A stretch of DNA of 64,000 nt from Ipomoea triloba. Taxonomy: Eukaryota; Streptophyta; Magnoliopsida; Solanales; Convolvulaceae. The position numbers were made by a program, and so were the translations under genes. This document shows positions 1 through 12,633 of the stretch, piece after piece. The notes beneath the pieces were generated by a model that was not told where the DNA came from, searched no databases, and was given only the letters and a program-made list of their open reading frames with translations. The stretch covers positions 2,770,415 through 2,834,414 of the forward strand of contig NC_044930.1 in assembly GCF_003576645.1 (NCBI RefSeq). The letters are read 5' to 3'. The stretch's first letter is position 1, and each line of letters starts with the position of its first letter.

Positions 1-94
<94 letters not shown>
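1..94. repeat. (TA)n microsatellite at window edge
   Basis: Uninterrupted TA dinucleotide run that begins at the window edge, so its true length is unknown. Such tracts are common and unstable in plant intergenic DNA. Confidence 0.97.
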
Positions 95-97
<3 letters not shown>

Positions 98-563
98 CCT
101 ATCGTATTTTATTTTTTATTTTTATATATTTATATAAATATCGAGAACAAGTGAGATTTAAAATCAAATTTATTAACTTATTACTAATCGGTTATAGAGC
201 TAGTTTGAAGTGCATATAAAAAAAATAAATAAATAAAACACTTCAAACTTGCACTGCACGTAACGTTGTTATTAATAAATTTAAAAAAAATCAATGTTTA
301 AAGTAATCTGATATTGAAACATAAGAATCTGGAGGGTGTGGTTGAGTGAAATGACTCATCCATCCTTAACCAAAGGTTAATGATTTGATCATTAACTTTA
401 GGTATAGATCAACTATCCACTCAATAGAGTTGCCTATTAGTCAATGTGGTTGACGGTGGAAATTCTGAATGTATACATGATGGATTTCTATGTTTCTAGT
501 CTATCGTGCTATACACGTCATAACACAAGTATTCAAACTTTTAAAAATTAATTAGATAGGATA

Positions 564-726
564 ACACTTCTGTGAGAACGTTTTACGGGTCTCAATCCGT
601 CAGACATGTCAAATCTTTGGTTAATAGGTCAAATCTTTGGTTAATAGATCGGATCTTTGACCTCATTAATCAAAGATCTGACCCGTCTCACGAATTGAGA
701 CCTGTGAGACGTTCTCACACAAGTTT
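564..726. mobile_element. Complete short MITE with inverted ends (GTGAGAC-type)
   Basis: About 163 bp. The left end (564–600, ending in GGGTCTCAATCCGT) is the inverse of the right end (680–726, ACCCGTCTCACGAATTGAGACC and on to CTCACACAAG). Each arm also contains GAGAC/GTCTC half-palindromes. The centre has two direct copies of an AAATCTTTGGTTAAT motif and an inverted copy. There is no coding capacity. The same terminal sequence recurs at 2725 and at 5431. The superfamily is not assigned because no clean target-site duplication can be read. Confidence 0.7.
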
Positions 727-1060
727 TTGCCAATTAATTATTATTCTATATGAAATTCAACACTCTTGATCTAATTTCAGTCAGTCTTTTTGTCTATTAT
801 ATTTGTTATAAAAAGAAAAAGAAAACCCTAAACTGACTTAACTCAATCTGTATATCATTGACACATCTAATTAAGTATATTAAAAACAAGTAGTTCACTA
901 ATTTAGTGGGTAGTATTTAGGGCAAGGGACCAATGTTTGAAATTTGGTAACAACAGTGTAGGAATTAGTTCAAAGTGGGCAGATCCCTCGTACACAATTT
1001 GGCCCTGTCTAGTTTGACTCCTTGTGATGGTTGCCTAATAATAAAGGTAATGTGAATAAT

Positions 1061-1135
1061 TGAATCATGTGCTCCATCTCAACTAAAAGCCTAAGCTGAT
1101 AGTTGGACTGCACAGATTATATGTATGCTCACATG
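1061..1135 (-). mobile_element. LTR retrotransposon end fragment
   Basis: The sequence around CATGTGCTCCATCTCAACTAAAAG and the following GCTGATAGTTGGACTGCA closely matches the block at 15510–15560, where it lies directly beside a reverse-complement primer-binding site. It is therefore read here as the terminal part of an LTR on the minus strand. No internal coding region adjoins it. Confidence 0.45.
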
Positions 1136-1649
1136 AATAATATTAGAAATATGAATATTATTTTCACTGTACTTAATATTGTTGATGCGTCTTTAAAAAA
1201 TAAAAGTCTTTATGTATATTAGCTATTGCTTAAAAAATTAACCACGCTATAAGTTAATAAAAAATTGCATATATGACAATCAAACAAAAATAAAAATAAA
1301 CCAACTACATAGTACAGTTGGTAAGATAATTAGCTATTGTGTATATTTGTGTCATGTTAAAGATTTCTAGATTAATTTTTTCGTTGAGTAAGAGTCATAT
1401 TTTACAAGCATGACCCAACTCATAGTCGCACAATGGTGAGAATATCAAATGTTTCCCTAAATATAAAGAAGAATCTACTAATCTAGTATAATATATAATG
1501 ACTCATCAATAAGGGAATACATAACATCAAATTTAGTTGGGAAATATAGCATTACTTAAAAAATGATTCAATGTCATATACTATGCACAATATAGTTTTG
1601 CATAAAAATTAAATGTTTTTGTCACTTATCACCTATTTTTAAATCTCAT

Positions 1650-1820
1650 TAATTTTTTTTAATACTATTAACTATGTTACAATGTAATATCTATCCATAA
1701 CTACTTTATCAACCTAGCAAAAAGAGTCAATATTGCTCTTACTCCCACTGAAGCTTGAGAACCCATGACCTCCCAGTTGGGAGAGTCACTTCAATTCGTG
1801 TCACTAGATCACAATGTTAT
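1650..1820 (-). mobile_element. tRNA-derived SINE relic
   Basis: Read on minus, a box A-like GTGATCTAGTGACAC (about 1800–1815) is followed 40–50 nt later by a box B-like GGGTTCTCAAGC (about 1755–1766). Further on is the 3' module GATATTACATTGTAACATAG (1668–1690) that it shares with the element at 27743. Pol III-type internal boxes plus a shared 3' tail are the pattern of plant SINEs. The copy is diverged. Confidence 0.4.
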
Positions 1821-2799
1821 TGACAAAATAATCTCATTAATTTGATCAAAATGTTTCTATTATTTTCATTTTTAGAAAACGTATAAGAATAAAATACATT
1901 ATTAAAATATCCAAATAATATTTCATTCCTATTCCCCACATTTCAACCTCTTGTTTGGTATAGAATGGAAAGCAAAATAAAGCCATGTTTTGAGGAAACA
2001 TTAAAGACTAATCATACATAGTGGATGGCAATATCAATCGTATGGTAAATGGTTGTTTTCATACCATATTAATGTCTATTGTCCAATTATAAAAAAATGT
2101 AATAATATTATTTTTATAAAAACAAACAAACAAATAAATTTCACCAATTATCAATTAAGCCCACAAACTTACATATATATAGTTTTTTAAAAAAATAGTG
2201 TCATCCCTCACACATAAATATTGCATGGCATTTTTATTTATTTATTTAAGAAATGCAAGTTTCAATTATATTCTACCTTTTTTTGAAAAAATTATATTCT
2301 ACCTTGTGTTGTTAATTATAGGTTTTTTTTTTAATGGGAAAGCTCAAAGTCGTTGCCCCCCAAAGATGCGATATGGATGAAACTCACTTTTTTTTTTATT
2401 GAGTACTACTGACTCGGTTACAATTTAGTATCTGTTCATGGATGAAACTCACTCTGTGATCGTAGCTGACAAATGATCATAAGGAGGTAAACAATCATAA
2501 GTTGTCAATAACTAATCATCTCAAACTAAGAAGGCCAAATTAAAGGCAATTCCTACAAAGATCTGAACTGGAAACCATGTGTTTACCAAGCAAATTACTT
2601 GACCAAATTGGTTGAAGTTTCCCCTGTTTTATTTATTTGACTTTGGATAGATTGAATGAACTTTTAGTTATTTTTTTAAAATTTACAATTAATAAATTTT
2701 TGAATGTGAAAAAAAAAGGAAAAAACTTGTGTGAGACCGTCTCACGGGTCTCAATCCGTGAGACGGGTTGGATTTTTAATAATATGGGTCAACCTGCGC

Positions 2800-3330
2800 A
2801 ATCCAACAGAGAGAGACAAAGCCAAAGGGAGAAATGCAGCGATCAGTGCATAATATCTCCTAGATCTGATCTGTTTCTCTCTCTTTTTCTTTGCCACACA
2901 ATTCTTCTCCACTCTCATGCTCTCCGTGTCCTATGACCTAGCCCCCGGAGCTCCTCCTCCGCCTCGATCACCATCACTGCTTCGACTCCTATCTTCCATT
3001 CTTATCTCATCATCTTTTATTTTCTCAACACCATCTTCCACTCCAATCTCATCCTCTTCTAAATTATACTTGGAGGAGGAAGAGGAAGAGGAACCACCAC
3101 CCACCCCTTAGCTGTAAAGAAGGTGGTGGTGTTGATGATGAAGAAGCTAGCATTATCACTGTGTTACTTACAGATCTCTAATGCGCAGCTCAACAGGCTC
3201 AATAACCTTTGCTACTAGTTGCAATGTAAGATGAAGATGCTGAAAAGTTCCCTCTACTGCTACTACGCACTCTCCATCACCCTCACCCTGCTGCTAGTTA
3301 CGAGCTGCCACCAAATAAATTTCACCAGTT
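2800..3330 (+). other. GC-richer, gene-like patch of unknown origin
   Basis: This interval stands out from its AT-rich surroundings: pyrimidine-rich leader-like sequence, then a 64-codon open frame (2917–3111) rich in Pro and Ser with an acidic run of seven Glu near its end. It resembles the start of a plant gene (5' leader plus low-complexity N-terminus), but no conserved domain is visible and no splice-linked second exon was found. It could be a captured gene fragment inside the surrounding inverted-repeat element. Confidence 0.3.
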
Positions 3331-3539
3331 TGTAATTGATTTCATCTTCTGTTCCCATTGCAATATTTTTTATTCCAAAATGCAAAACCTTTTTTCCCTC
3401 TTATTCTTAAGCTTGTTGTAGATAGGATTGCACTAGTCGTAGCTTGTCATATAAAGATCAGACAATTATTTGTGTATCAGGAAGAAGAATCAAACACGGA
3501 TGTGATTTTTCAACAAGGAGTTGTTTCTCTAAATGTATA

Positions 3540-5010
3540 ATTAACACTTTAAGTCTTAAATACCCTACTTTATAGCATAAATTTAATACTTCATAGCACA
3601 AATCTAATAAACAGTTTATAGGTAAATATATTTAATACATATAACCATTAAACACAATACTTTATAGTGTAAATGTAATACTTCATAGCACTAATCTAGT
3701 ACACAGTTTAAGATAGATATATTTAATACTTTAAGCCTTAAACACAATACTTTATAGCCTAAATGTAATACTTCATAGCCCAAATCTAGTATACAATATA
3801 AGGTAGATATATTTAATATTTTAAGCCTTAAATACAATACTTTATAGCCTAAATGTAATATTTCATAGCCCAAATCTAATATACAGTTTAAGGTAGATAT
3901 ATTTAATACTTTGAGCTTTAAACACAATACTTTATAGCCTAAATGTAATACTTTAATTCATAGCACAAATCTAGTATACAGTTTAAGGTAAATATATTTA
4001 ATACTTTAAGCCTTAAACAAAATACTTTATAGTCTAAATGTAATACTTCATAGCATTTAATCTAGTACATAGTTTAAGACTTTAAGGTGTATATATTTAA
4101 TACTTTATAGTCTAAACACAATACTTAGCCTAAATGTAATACTTCATAGCCCAAATTTAGCATACACTTTAAGGTAGACATATTTAATACTTTAAGCCTT
4201 AAACACAATACTTTATAGTCTAAATTTAATACTTAATAGCTCAAATCTAGTATACAGTTTAAGGTAGATATATTTAATACGTTAAGCCTTAAACAAAATA
4301 CTTTATAGTCTAATTGTAATACTTCATAGCACAAATCTTGTATACAGTTTAAGGTGAATATATTTACTACATTTAAGCTTAAACACAATACTTTATAGTC
4401 TAAATATAATACTCCATAGACTAATCTAGTGCATAGTTTAAGGTAGATATATATTGAATACTTTAAGCCTTAAACACAATACTATATAGTCTAAATGTAA
4501 TACTTCATAACACTAATATAGTGCATAGTTTAAGGTGAATATATATTGAATACTTTAAACCTTAAAGACAATACTATATAGTCTAAATGTAATACTTCAT
4601 AGCACTAATCTTGTATACAGTTTAGATATATATTGAATACTTTAAGCCTTAAACACAATGCTTTATAGTCTAAACCTAATACTATATAGTCTAAATGTAA
4701 TACTTCATAGCCAAAATCTAGTATACAGTTTAAGGTATACATATTTAATACTTTAAGCCTTAAACATAATACTTTATAGCCTAAATGTAATACTTCATAA
4801 CCCAAGTCTAGTATACAGTTTAAGGTAAATATATTTAATAGTTTAAGCCTTAAACATAATACTTTATAGTCTAAACACAATACTTTATAACCTAAATGTA
4901 ATACTTTATAGATCAAATATAGTATATAGTTTAAGGTAGATATATTTAATACTTTAAACCTTAAACATAATACTTTATTGTCTAAATGTGATACTTTATA
5001 TTACAAATCT
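3540..5010. repeat. 90-bp minisatellite, about 16 diverged copies
   Basis: Tandem units of about 90 bp, each made of a CTTCATAGC…AAATCTAGTATACAG block, a TTTAAGGTAGATATATTTAATA block and an AATACTTTATAG…CTAAATGTAATA block. Copies differ by substitutions and small indels; some carry an extra TTTATAGTCTAAA sub-block. The period is a multiple of three, so the minus strand translates as a repeating 30-residue pattern over long stretches. That is a by-product of the period and not a gene. Confidence 0.95.
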
Positions 5011-5431
5011 AAGACAAATATATTTAATTCATACATGAATTACTATTTTAATTTTTTTTCTTATCGAAAACATATATGATTAATTTGATGATGTTATGTT
5101 GTTGGGAATTGAAAATGATGAAATGCTAAGGTGAGATATGCCTAAAGCAATCCGGCCAGTACGTGTTATATGCGTGAAATGAGTGTTCATAAGTCAAAGC
5201 TGGGGAGTATATCAATGGCTTAATGTGGAAGAAATTGAATGCATAATTACGGATGAGTCCCCTTTTCAAGGAGTTTAAGAGATCAGGAGACGGATTGGTG
5301 TCCGTCCAAATGATCGAGAACAAGAATCGCATTGTGGCAAACTATGACTCAAATTATAATACTATGACCCAAATTATATAAACCCGACCCGTCTCACGAA
5401 TTGTGACTCGTGAGACGGTCTCACACAAGTG

Positions 5432-8400
5432 TTACCCGAAAAAAAAAATTCACAATAGTATTATTTGTGAATGGAAATGTTGATATGATGTATTATGATT
5501 ACCTAATTCATAATTGCAATTTTTTTTTAATTAAACTAACCAATATTTTACCCTTGCAAACATGAAAATATTATTTTATTATGAATTTAAATAAAAATAA
5601 AAATAATGAAAAATTGTTAAAATGTACAATATAATAATATAGTTGGACTTCTATATATTTGGTCAAATATATATTTTCATAGCATAAAAAATTAAAATTA
5701 AAATTTTGTATAGCTAATATAGTCTCTAATCATGTACATATTTAGATAAATTTATTGAGAAAATTTGCATAATTAAATTGATTTATTCCTAATTGTATTT
5801 TATATATTATATTTACAAGAATATGAATTGTAACTAGGAGAATTGTATTTAAATATACAAAATATAAATTTTAAATTATGCATGGGTAAATCTAAACTAT
5901 AATCACGACACATTTTTTATATGAATGTACAATACATTGTATATGCACATAATATTTGTTAATATGTATATTCTACCCGTGCTACATTAATATTTATTTG
6001 ATGAAACATTTAATCCATAAAATATATTCTTTTTTAGAATAACAATAAGTCAATAAGTATTAAATACACAATTACAAATACACAATAATTGAGTTTGGGT
6101 AACTTTATCTCTCTCGTTTTTTGTTTTTTTTTTGGGTAATAATTTTTCTATTTCCTTTTCTTTTTATTTTCTCCATTAAATTTGGGGTGACAAGACAAGT
6201 CAAATGTCAAATCGGAGGATTCAAATCATAAGACAGTCAGTGACGTGTTGTCAATCAATTTTCAGATTTTTCTTCTCTTGTTAATACTTTTCTTTCTTTT
6301 TTAGCATTTGTCATCACCTTGTACTGTAGTGGTATTTAAATTAAATTATTCAATGAGTAATTTGAATTTGTGTAATTATTTTCAAAATTTTGTCTTATTA
6401 TAATCTAATTGATTTGTACTTAAATCAAATTCAATTCTTTTTCCAAAGCAATTAAATTTAGAAAGAAAGATTTTCTGAGTAGGTAAAATTTTCTTTCAGT
6501 TGACAGATATAAAGATATGATACAAAAAATGATGTTATTTCTAAAAGTTTCACAAGGTTAATAGTATTACTGTACTACTCACTATTGTCCAATAATTTTA
6601 GTACTTCTTTTACATTTATTATTAAACTGTGCTATAAATCTTAAAATTATACCTATATTCTTTAATGTGGGAACCAACCTTTGATCCCTATTGAGAATTT
6701 TTTTTCTTTTCTTTTTCTTTCCCTCCTATCAATTAGTTAGGGCGCATTATGGAATATATACTCTCCAACAAGTTCTTCGGCAAGTTCAACTTTTTTTCTT
6801 CTTCTTTTTCTTCAGATTACTTTTGAAATGTTCTTCTTCTCTAGTAACCAGCACTGACTATATATTAGAGAGGATCTTTTTGCCCTATCTTTAGCCATTC
6901 GTGGTTAGAAAGAGTAGTGTCCCGCCCTGACTGGTATGCTAGAAAGAAGAAATATCTTGTTTATAATATTTTTTAAAATTTTTTAAAATAATCATATTTT
7001 AGTATTTGACCCTAAAATTTAATTTCTTACTATTAATGCACATTTCACACTCATTAATTACATTGAAAAAATAACAAACGACTTTAATAGCATCTTCCAT
7101 TAACAAACATAATTTGTAATTTCTCAACTAGATAAGAAGATTAGAATTTAAAAAAAAAAACTAGAAAAAATAAAATTATTTTCCATAACTCTATATATAG
7201 ACCTTAATTTCTATAACTAATTTAATCAGTTTGTCCATATCCTCTTTGTTTATTTTTTTTTTCTTTTTTTCCTTTGTAATGATAAATAGACCAAGTTTTA
7301 TGAAAATAACATACATTATTTGTACAAATTTCATGACAAATAGACCACAAGCAATCCGATGAACCCAATGGAATTAAGACATCTTTCAAAGTCTTGCAAC
7401 AATTGTCTAATTAAAGAAGATTGATAAGACAAGTGAAATGACTACTTTTAATTAAAAACTATATAATGACAAATGAGTTGCAATTCACATTTCCGATTAA
7501 TTTAAACATAACTTTTTCTGGACCTATATATAGAAGACAAGGAGGTTCTTAATACCAGTGGACTTATAACCTACTCATACCATTTCATTTATGACATGGT
7601 GTAATTATTCAATTTTATTTTTAAAAAAAAAAAATAGTTCTACGAGTCTCAAAATGCTTTCATTATATATAAGCATTGCAAAATATGACATAGGTTGTCA
7701 TGTTGGTAGTCTTTGTAATTTTTTTTTATTAATAATTAGTTTGTTGTTGTTATGATTATTATGATTGTTGTTATTGTTGTTGTTGCTGTTAAATGTGAGT
7801 TAAAATTGCATAAATATAGAGAAAATAATGAATGAATTGTAAATATGATGATATTATAGTAGAGTTTATTTTTGAAAGCGATAGAGTATTAAAAAGATAA
7901 ATTTAGTCATAGAACCATCAAAGTTCTGACTAAACTAAAAAATAATAATAATAATAATAATAATTTTTCAAAAAAAAAAGTATTAAAAAACTTGCAAATC
8001 AAATTAGTATTTAGATTTTATTATTTAATTAAGGCTTTAAAGTCAAATTTCAACCCCTTAGCCACCACATACATATATAGAGGAAGAATGATATGAGAAT
8101 AAGTCCCCCTTGCAAAAAGTGTGAGTTAATCTCATTCACTATATGTGTTGATCAATAATTGAAAAATAAAGAAAAATTTGAAGGCGTGCCTATAATTATT
8201 ACGATGCATAGAGAAACAATTAATGGTGCATCCGTTATTAACTAATAGTTAACACATTTGTGTGCACTATTATAAATTTTAAGTATATTTTCAGTTATTC
8301 GCAAATGCACTATCAAAAATATTATCACTTTTTTTTTTTAATTTCAACTCTTGATAATCTTAGATGGACGAAAGCAATTAGTCTACTTTTTTTTACTAGG

Positions 8401-11400
8401 AGACTTGTTCTCACTTGAACTTGCAAATTTGAATACTTGAATATGCAATCTGTAACAACTAAATATGCAAACTTGGATAAATTTTTTTAAAAAAGTAATG
8501 TAAAAACTAAATTTTAAATATAAACCATAAATGCTCGACCGGTAGTAAAAAGTTAACCCATAAACCAAATAGAAGCAAAAACTTAACCATAAACTCTAAA
8601 ATCTAAACCTTAAGTGCAACGCACTTACGCATTTTTGCAAGCAGTGTAATTTCTTAATACTAAATGTGTAAATCTGAAAAAATTTTGAGTTCATAAAACA
8701 AGTTGTTAGCTAGTCACAATGTATATTCCTAAACTGCACTTATAATTTATTATAACAATTAAGGTTTACTAGTAAATGTGGGTGCAAGGAAATATATAAG
8801 CTCCAGAGTGTATTGTCATCAATCTCCACCAAAAGTAAAATTGTGCATGCTGGACTCCAATATAAAACTGAAATGAAATTAAACAAGTTTACAAATTTGG
8901 CTGTAGCAAGTGAATGATGACGTCACTATGTACAACCTTCCACATGCTGTCATTAAAGCTGTAGAATTCTCTTCAAACATTTTTGGATACCAACTACATA
9001 TTTAAAAAAAAAAAAAAGTTTTTTAAGTATTGCCCTATAATTAAAGGGCCATAAATCTAATTCGTATTAAAGTATTAATAATCCAAGTTAACTGTCTCAT
9101 TGTATAATTTAAGGAAAGGATGAAATATACAATTTAAAATTTATAACCTTAATTATTTGTTTTTCGATTCTTTAATAATTAAACTTACATAGTAACTTAA
9201 TCACATTAGTATTAGTATAAGGTTATTAATTTTTGTATTTATTAATTTTTTATTTTTTTCTTGTACTCGATATGATTATTGCAGCATAACTAAGGACAAC
9301 AAACGCATCAAGCTAAATAACATGATATGAATATCCTTATATAACAAACTCATATGTTTAACCCCTACATACCCTCCTTACAAATATAAAATTATATTAT
9401 TTTATAGGTGTAAATTTTTTTTCGGATTTCGTTTCTTGCATTTTCTTATGTTTTGTTTTTCATTTTCGTACTACATAGATAGGCATCTCTTTAGATGGGA
9501 TAGCTGGCTGAGAGTTTTCAGACTGCTCTATATCCAATACCAATGATCGAATCCACTACTACATAGATAATGATACAACACCTAGTTGACTAGTTAAGGG
9601 CAGTATATATGCCTGCCTTGAAAGGCAAAATAAGGTGGCTTGCAAATTGTTTATTTATTTATTTTTAATTTTCATTATGAATGCGGGGCAGTATTTGGTT
9701 TGAGATATTTTATATAATTAAACTAATAAAGGGTTGACCAAAATAAAAATTGAATAATTTAGTTTCGGGGGGACAAACTAAATCAAATTGAATAAATTGG
9801 AAAAGCTCTTCTGTACTCTGAAGAGATCATTGATACGGAGTATTTGATATGATATGATTTTAAATATTTTTTTAAAAATAAATAAATAAATAAATTTCTA
9901 CGTAAAAAGGGACATTAATGCCACAGAAAATGAAATGGAAAGTGATTTTGCAACCTTTTTTTTTTAAATAAAAAAAAATGTTTTGACCCTTCCAGGTTTA
10001 TACTGGGTATAATATAATGAATTGCATGTGATGTACTGGGTATAGAGGTGAGGTAGCTGCTATATATATATAAGTAGGTTAGGGTAAGTGCAAGCTAAGC
10101 TATGATTCCATCACTAAGTGCTTGGACGATGATGTCCGGACGAGAAACTTTTGACTGTCAATTATTGTGCTGTTTCTTGCTTGAATTGGCCTCTTAGCTC
10201 CTTTGAAAAAGTTAACTATGTTTGGTGATTGGATTGGGGTTGGGTTTAATCCATAGCTACCTAAGCTATATATCATTTTGTTTTGAGATCTTACATTCAA
10301 GTTTTAAATTTTCCAGCCATGAAAAGATTTTAAAAAGTTATTTTTACGTCTGCATCAAACGAGTACATAGAAAGATAATATGAATGGATGTGTTGATTGA
10401 ATAGCGATACGATCTAAACATTTTGATTCTTACATTTTTGAATCTCTGTCGAGTGACATTCACCTGATCCACTTTTAAATGCTAAGAGTTATGCAACACC
10501 TCTTTGAAATTTTGATGTTTCTTGTTTGATTGGTTTATTTTTACCAGTTGAGCTAAAATTAACTTAGCTTTCCATTCACATCTTGACATTTAGTATTATA
10601 AATAAGGTTTTAAAAAGGGATAGGCGTTTGTACTAGCTTTAGTGTAGAAACCTATTGTCAAAATTTTTTTTTTAAAAAAAAATGTCTCTGCTAACTATGG
10701 CTGCGTAAAGTTGACAGTTTTAACTTGAGCTATACATGTAGTAGAAACACTACTTATTGGTTGCTACTGCATATGCGAACAATGCTTTTTGTACTAGTGA
10801 AATAAAATGTATCTGATGTTATAATGTTGTGTGCAACTGCTCAGATCAAATGTTTATTACTACTATGTCAAAAGTAATACGTAGTGGTTAGTAGTGGAGA
10901 CGAAATTTTATTTTCATATACTTGCAACGTAATAGTCAGCATTACGTTTCGATGGCAAGCTGTTAAACTCACCATTCTAAGCCACCGCCCATAAAAATTA
11001 AGAAGTAATGTTATAAGATAATGTAGCAAGACTAATATAGTAATATATAAAAGGAAAAAAAAAAGAGTAAAACTTGAATTCATTTTGCAAAATACATGCA
11101 ATAACTAAGTATAAAGTTAAAAAGTAAACATTAGAAAAAAGAGAGGCTAAGTAAGTTATCGTACCAAATTATTAGATCTCTTATTCAGTTATACGACCGA
11201 TTAATTGAATGAACACGTATGCCTAACCAGTGGTAGATGAAGGTAATAAGAATTAAATATTCATATATTAAAAAAGAAAAATAAATAAATAAGTAAAAAG
11301 AATTAAAATTTAATTTGCATCCTCACTTCATTTTCCAAGGACCATCAACTGGACTAATTAAAAAAAATGATAAAATTAAGATATTATATATTTATATATC

Positions 11401-12400
11401 TAACTTCAACTCTCAGTTTGAGCTCCAATGCACTCTCATCTGCTCCCTTTTACATTCTAATTGCTCCCCTTTCCCTATTTGACTACTTGTGATAACCTGA
11501 CACAAACAGTATTGCCCAATACCTCTTACATACATATATACACTGTAATATAAATCTATAAAGTTATTTTTTTAATTTAATGTAAAAAATTGTATTTTTA
11601 AGTTGTCCAATTATGCATGTTACTCTACTTATTTTAGTTCTTATCTTTCAGTCCATTGCAAATATTTTGATCAAAAACATTTTTTTAAATACTATTGTAC
11701 TTATATATGCATATCGTTACATAAAATTAATTCAGTCACTTAAGTTTTAGTGAAGTCGACGCAATTAATATATAATTTTTTTTTATCCATTTCACCTATT
11801 TCTTTAAACACTTGAGCCCACCCACCCCACAAACCCCTTACCCTCTCCAACCCAGAAAAAAAAAAAGAAAAAAAAAAGGGAAAATCTAACTACTCCCTAA
11901 ACAGCACAGCTAGCACTATCGAGGGAGAGTAATCACTCAAGCAGTCTTTCAAGGCTCAACGCTAATGCCACATGAAATTCACTTATAAATTATAATAAAT
12001 ATAATACATAGTCCAATTCAAATGATAACTTTTTATGTTTAATTATTTCATATTACTTTTTCAAGTGAAATGAATTTATATATATAGTTACCTATGCCTA
12101 GTTGCCTACCTCAAATGTATCAGATAAGAATCTTATTCGTAACAAACTCAATAATACGAAGTTATATATCATACACATGATATAAAATGTAAAGTAAGCA
12201 TAAGCTAAGAATAATAATACTCCGTATTAATCTTACTAGTAATTAATATCTTAATCACAAAGTATGAGAATTTAGAAATTATAAATATATTCTGGTCACT
12301 TTTTAAGTATGGGATTAAGATTATAAGAGTTGCTATAAATATATTATAAGAAATTAAAACAAAAGAAGAAAAAGATTTGACGGAAGTAATAATTAGCTTA
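5432..12400. other. Gene-free AT-rich intergenic DNA
   Basis: Seven kilobases of AT-rich sequence with homopolymer runs, an (AAT)n tract near 7940–7966 and degenerate transposon scraps. Examples are a box B-like GATCGAATCC near 9545 and a block at 10860–10985 that resembles sequence in the SCPL intron at 57600–57790. No coding exon with support was seen on either strand. The open frames are short and mostly Lys/Asn/Phe/Ile-rich. Confidence 0.65.
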
Positions 12401-12633
12401 ATGGAATGAGTGGAAGTGACCTAAATCCACCTAGAGTTTACTATCTATTCTCTTCTTCTTCTCTTCAAGTACTTGCGCTCTCCTCTATAACGTATCTTTC
12501 ATCTACAGAAACTCCTCTTTCTTTTTTTTTTTTCCTCCTCTCTACTGTTTAGAGTCACAGCACTCCACTACTTTATTTTTTTCTCAGCTTTCTCTCTCTC
12601 TCTCTCCTCAGGAGAGTTTTTATTTCTGAAGAA
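12401..12633 (+). promoter_or_regulatory. Proximal promoter / 5' leader of BOP-type gene, CT-rich
   Basis: Pyrimidine-rich DNA directly upstream of the start codon. A CTC…TATAACG element lies near 12481–12490, with a T-run and then a (CT)n tract at about 12590–12606. CT tracts of this kind are frequent in plant 5' leaders. The transcription start cannot be fixed from sequence alone. Confidence 0.4.

Larger units (their letters stand above)
95..2723. other. Gene-free AT-rich intergenic DNA
   Basis: No coding region with recognisable similarity or splice structure was seen. The open frames here are short and AT-driven. The stretch holds a complete small MITE (564–726), an LTR scrap (1061–1135) and two SINE-like relics (about 1650–1820 and 2391–2560), listed separately where supported. 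It is degraded transposon-rich spacer. Confidence 0.7.
2725..5431. mobile_element. Possible 2.7-kb element bounded by inverted GTGAGAC-type ends
   Basis: The left end at 2725–2793 and the right end at 5365–5431 are near-perfect inverted copies over about 65 bp: the outer CTTGTGTGAGACCGTCTCAC, then a GTGAGACGGGT block, then a GGGTCA core. Each matches one half of the small MITE at 564–726. The interior holds a GC-richer patch (about 2800–3330) and the 90-bp minisatellite. Either one element carries foreign sequence, or two truncated MITEs happen to face each other. No target-site duplication is evident. Confidence 0.35.

Noticed and set aside
3691..4916. Minus-strand frames encoding a 30-residue repeat
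   Set aside because: They arise from the 90-bp minisatellite period. There is no start context, no splice structure and no known family.
5126..5332. 68-codon minus-strand frame
   Set aside because: No family recognised and no exon partner; lies at the edge of the possible large inverted-repeat element. Left unannotated as a gene.
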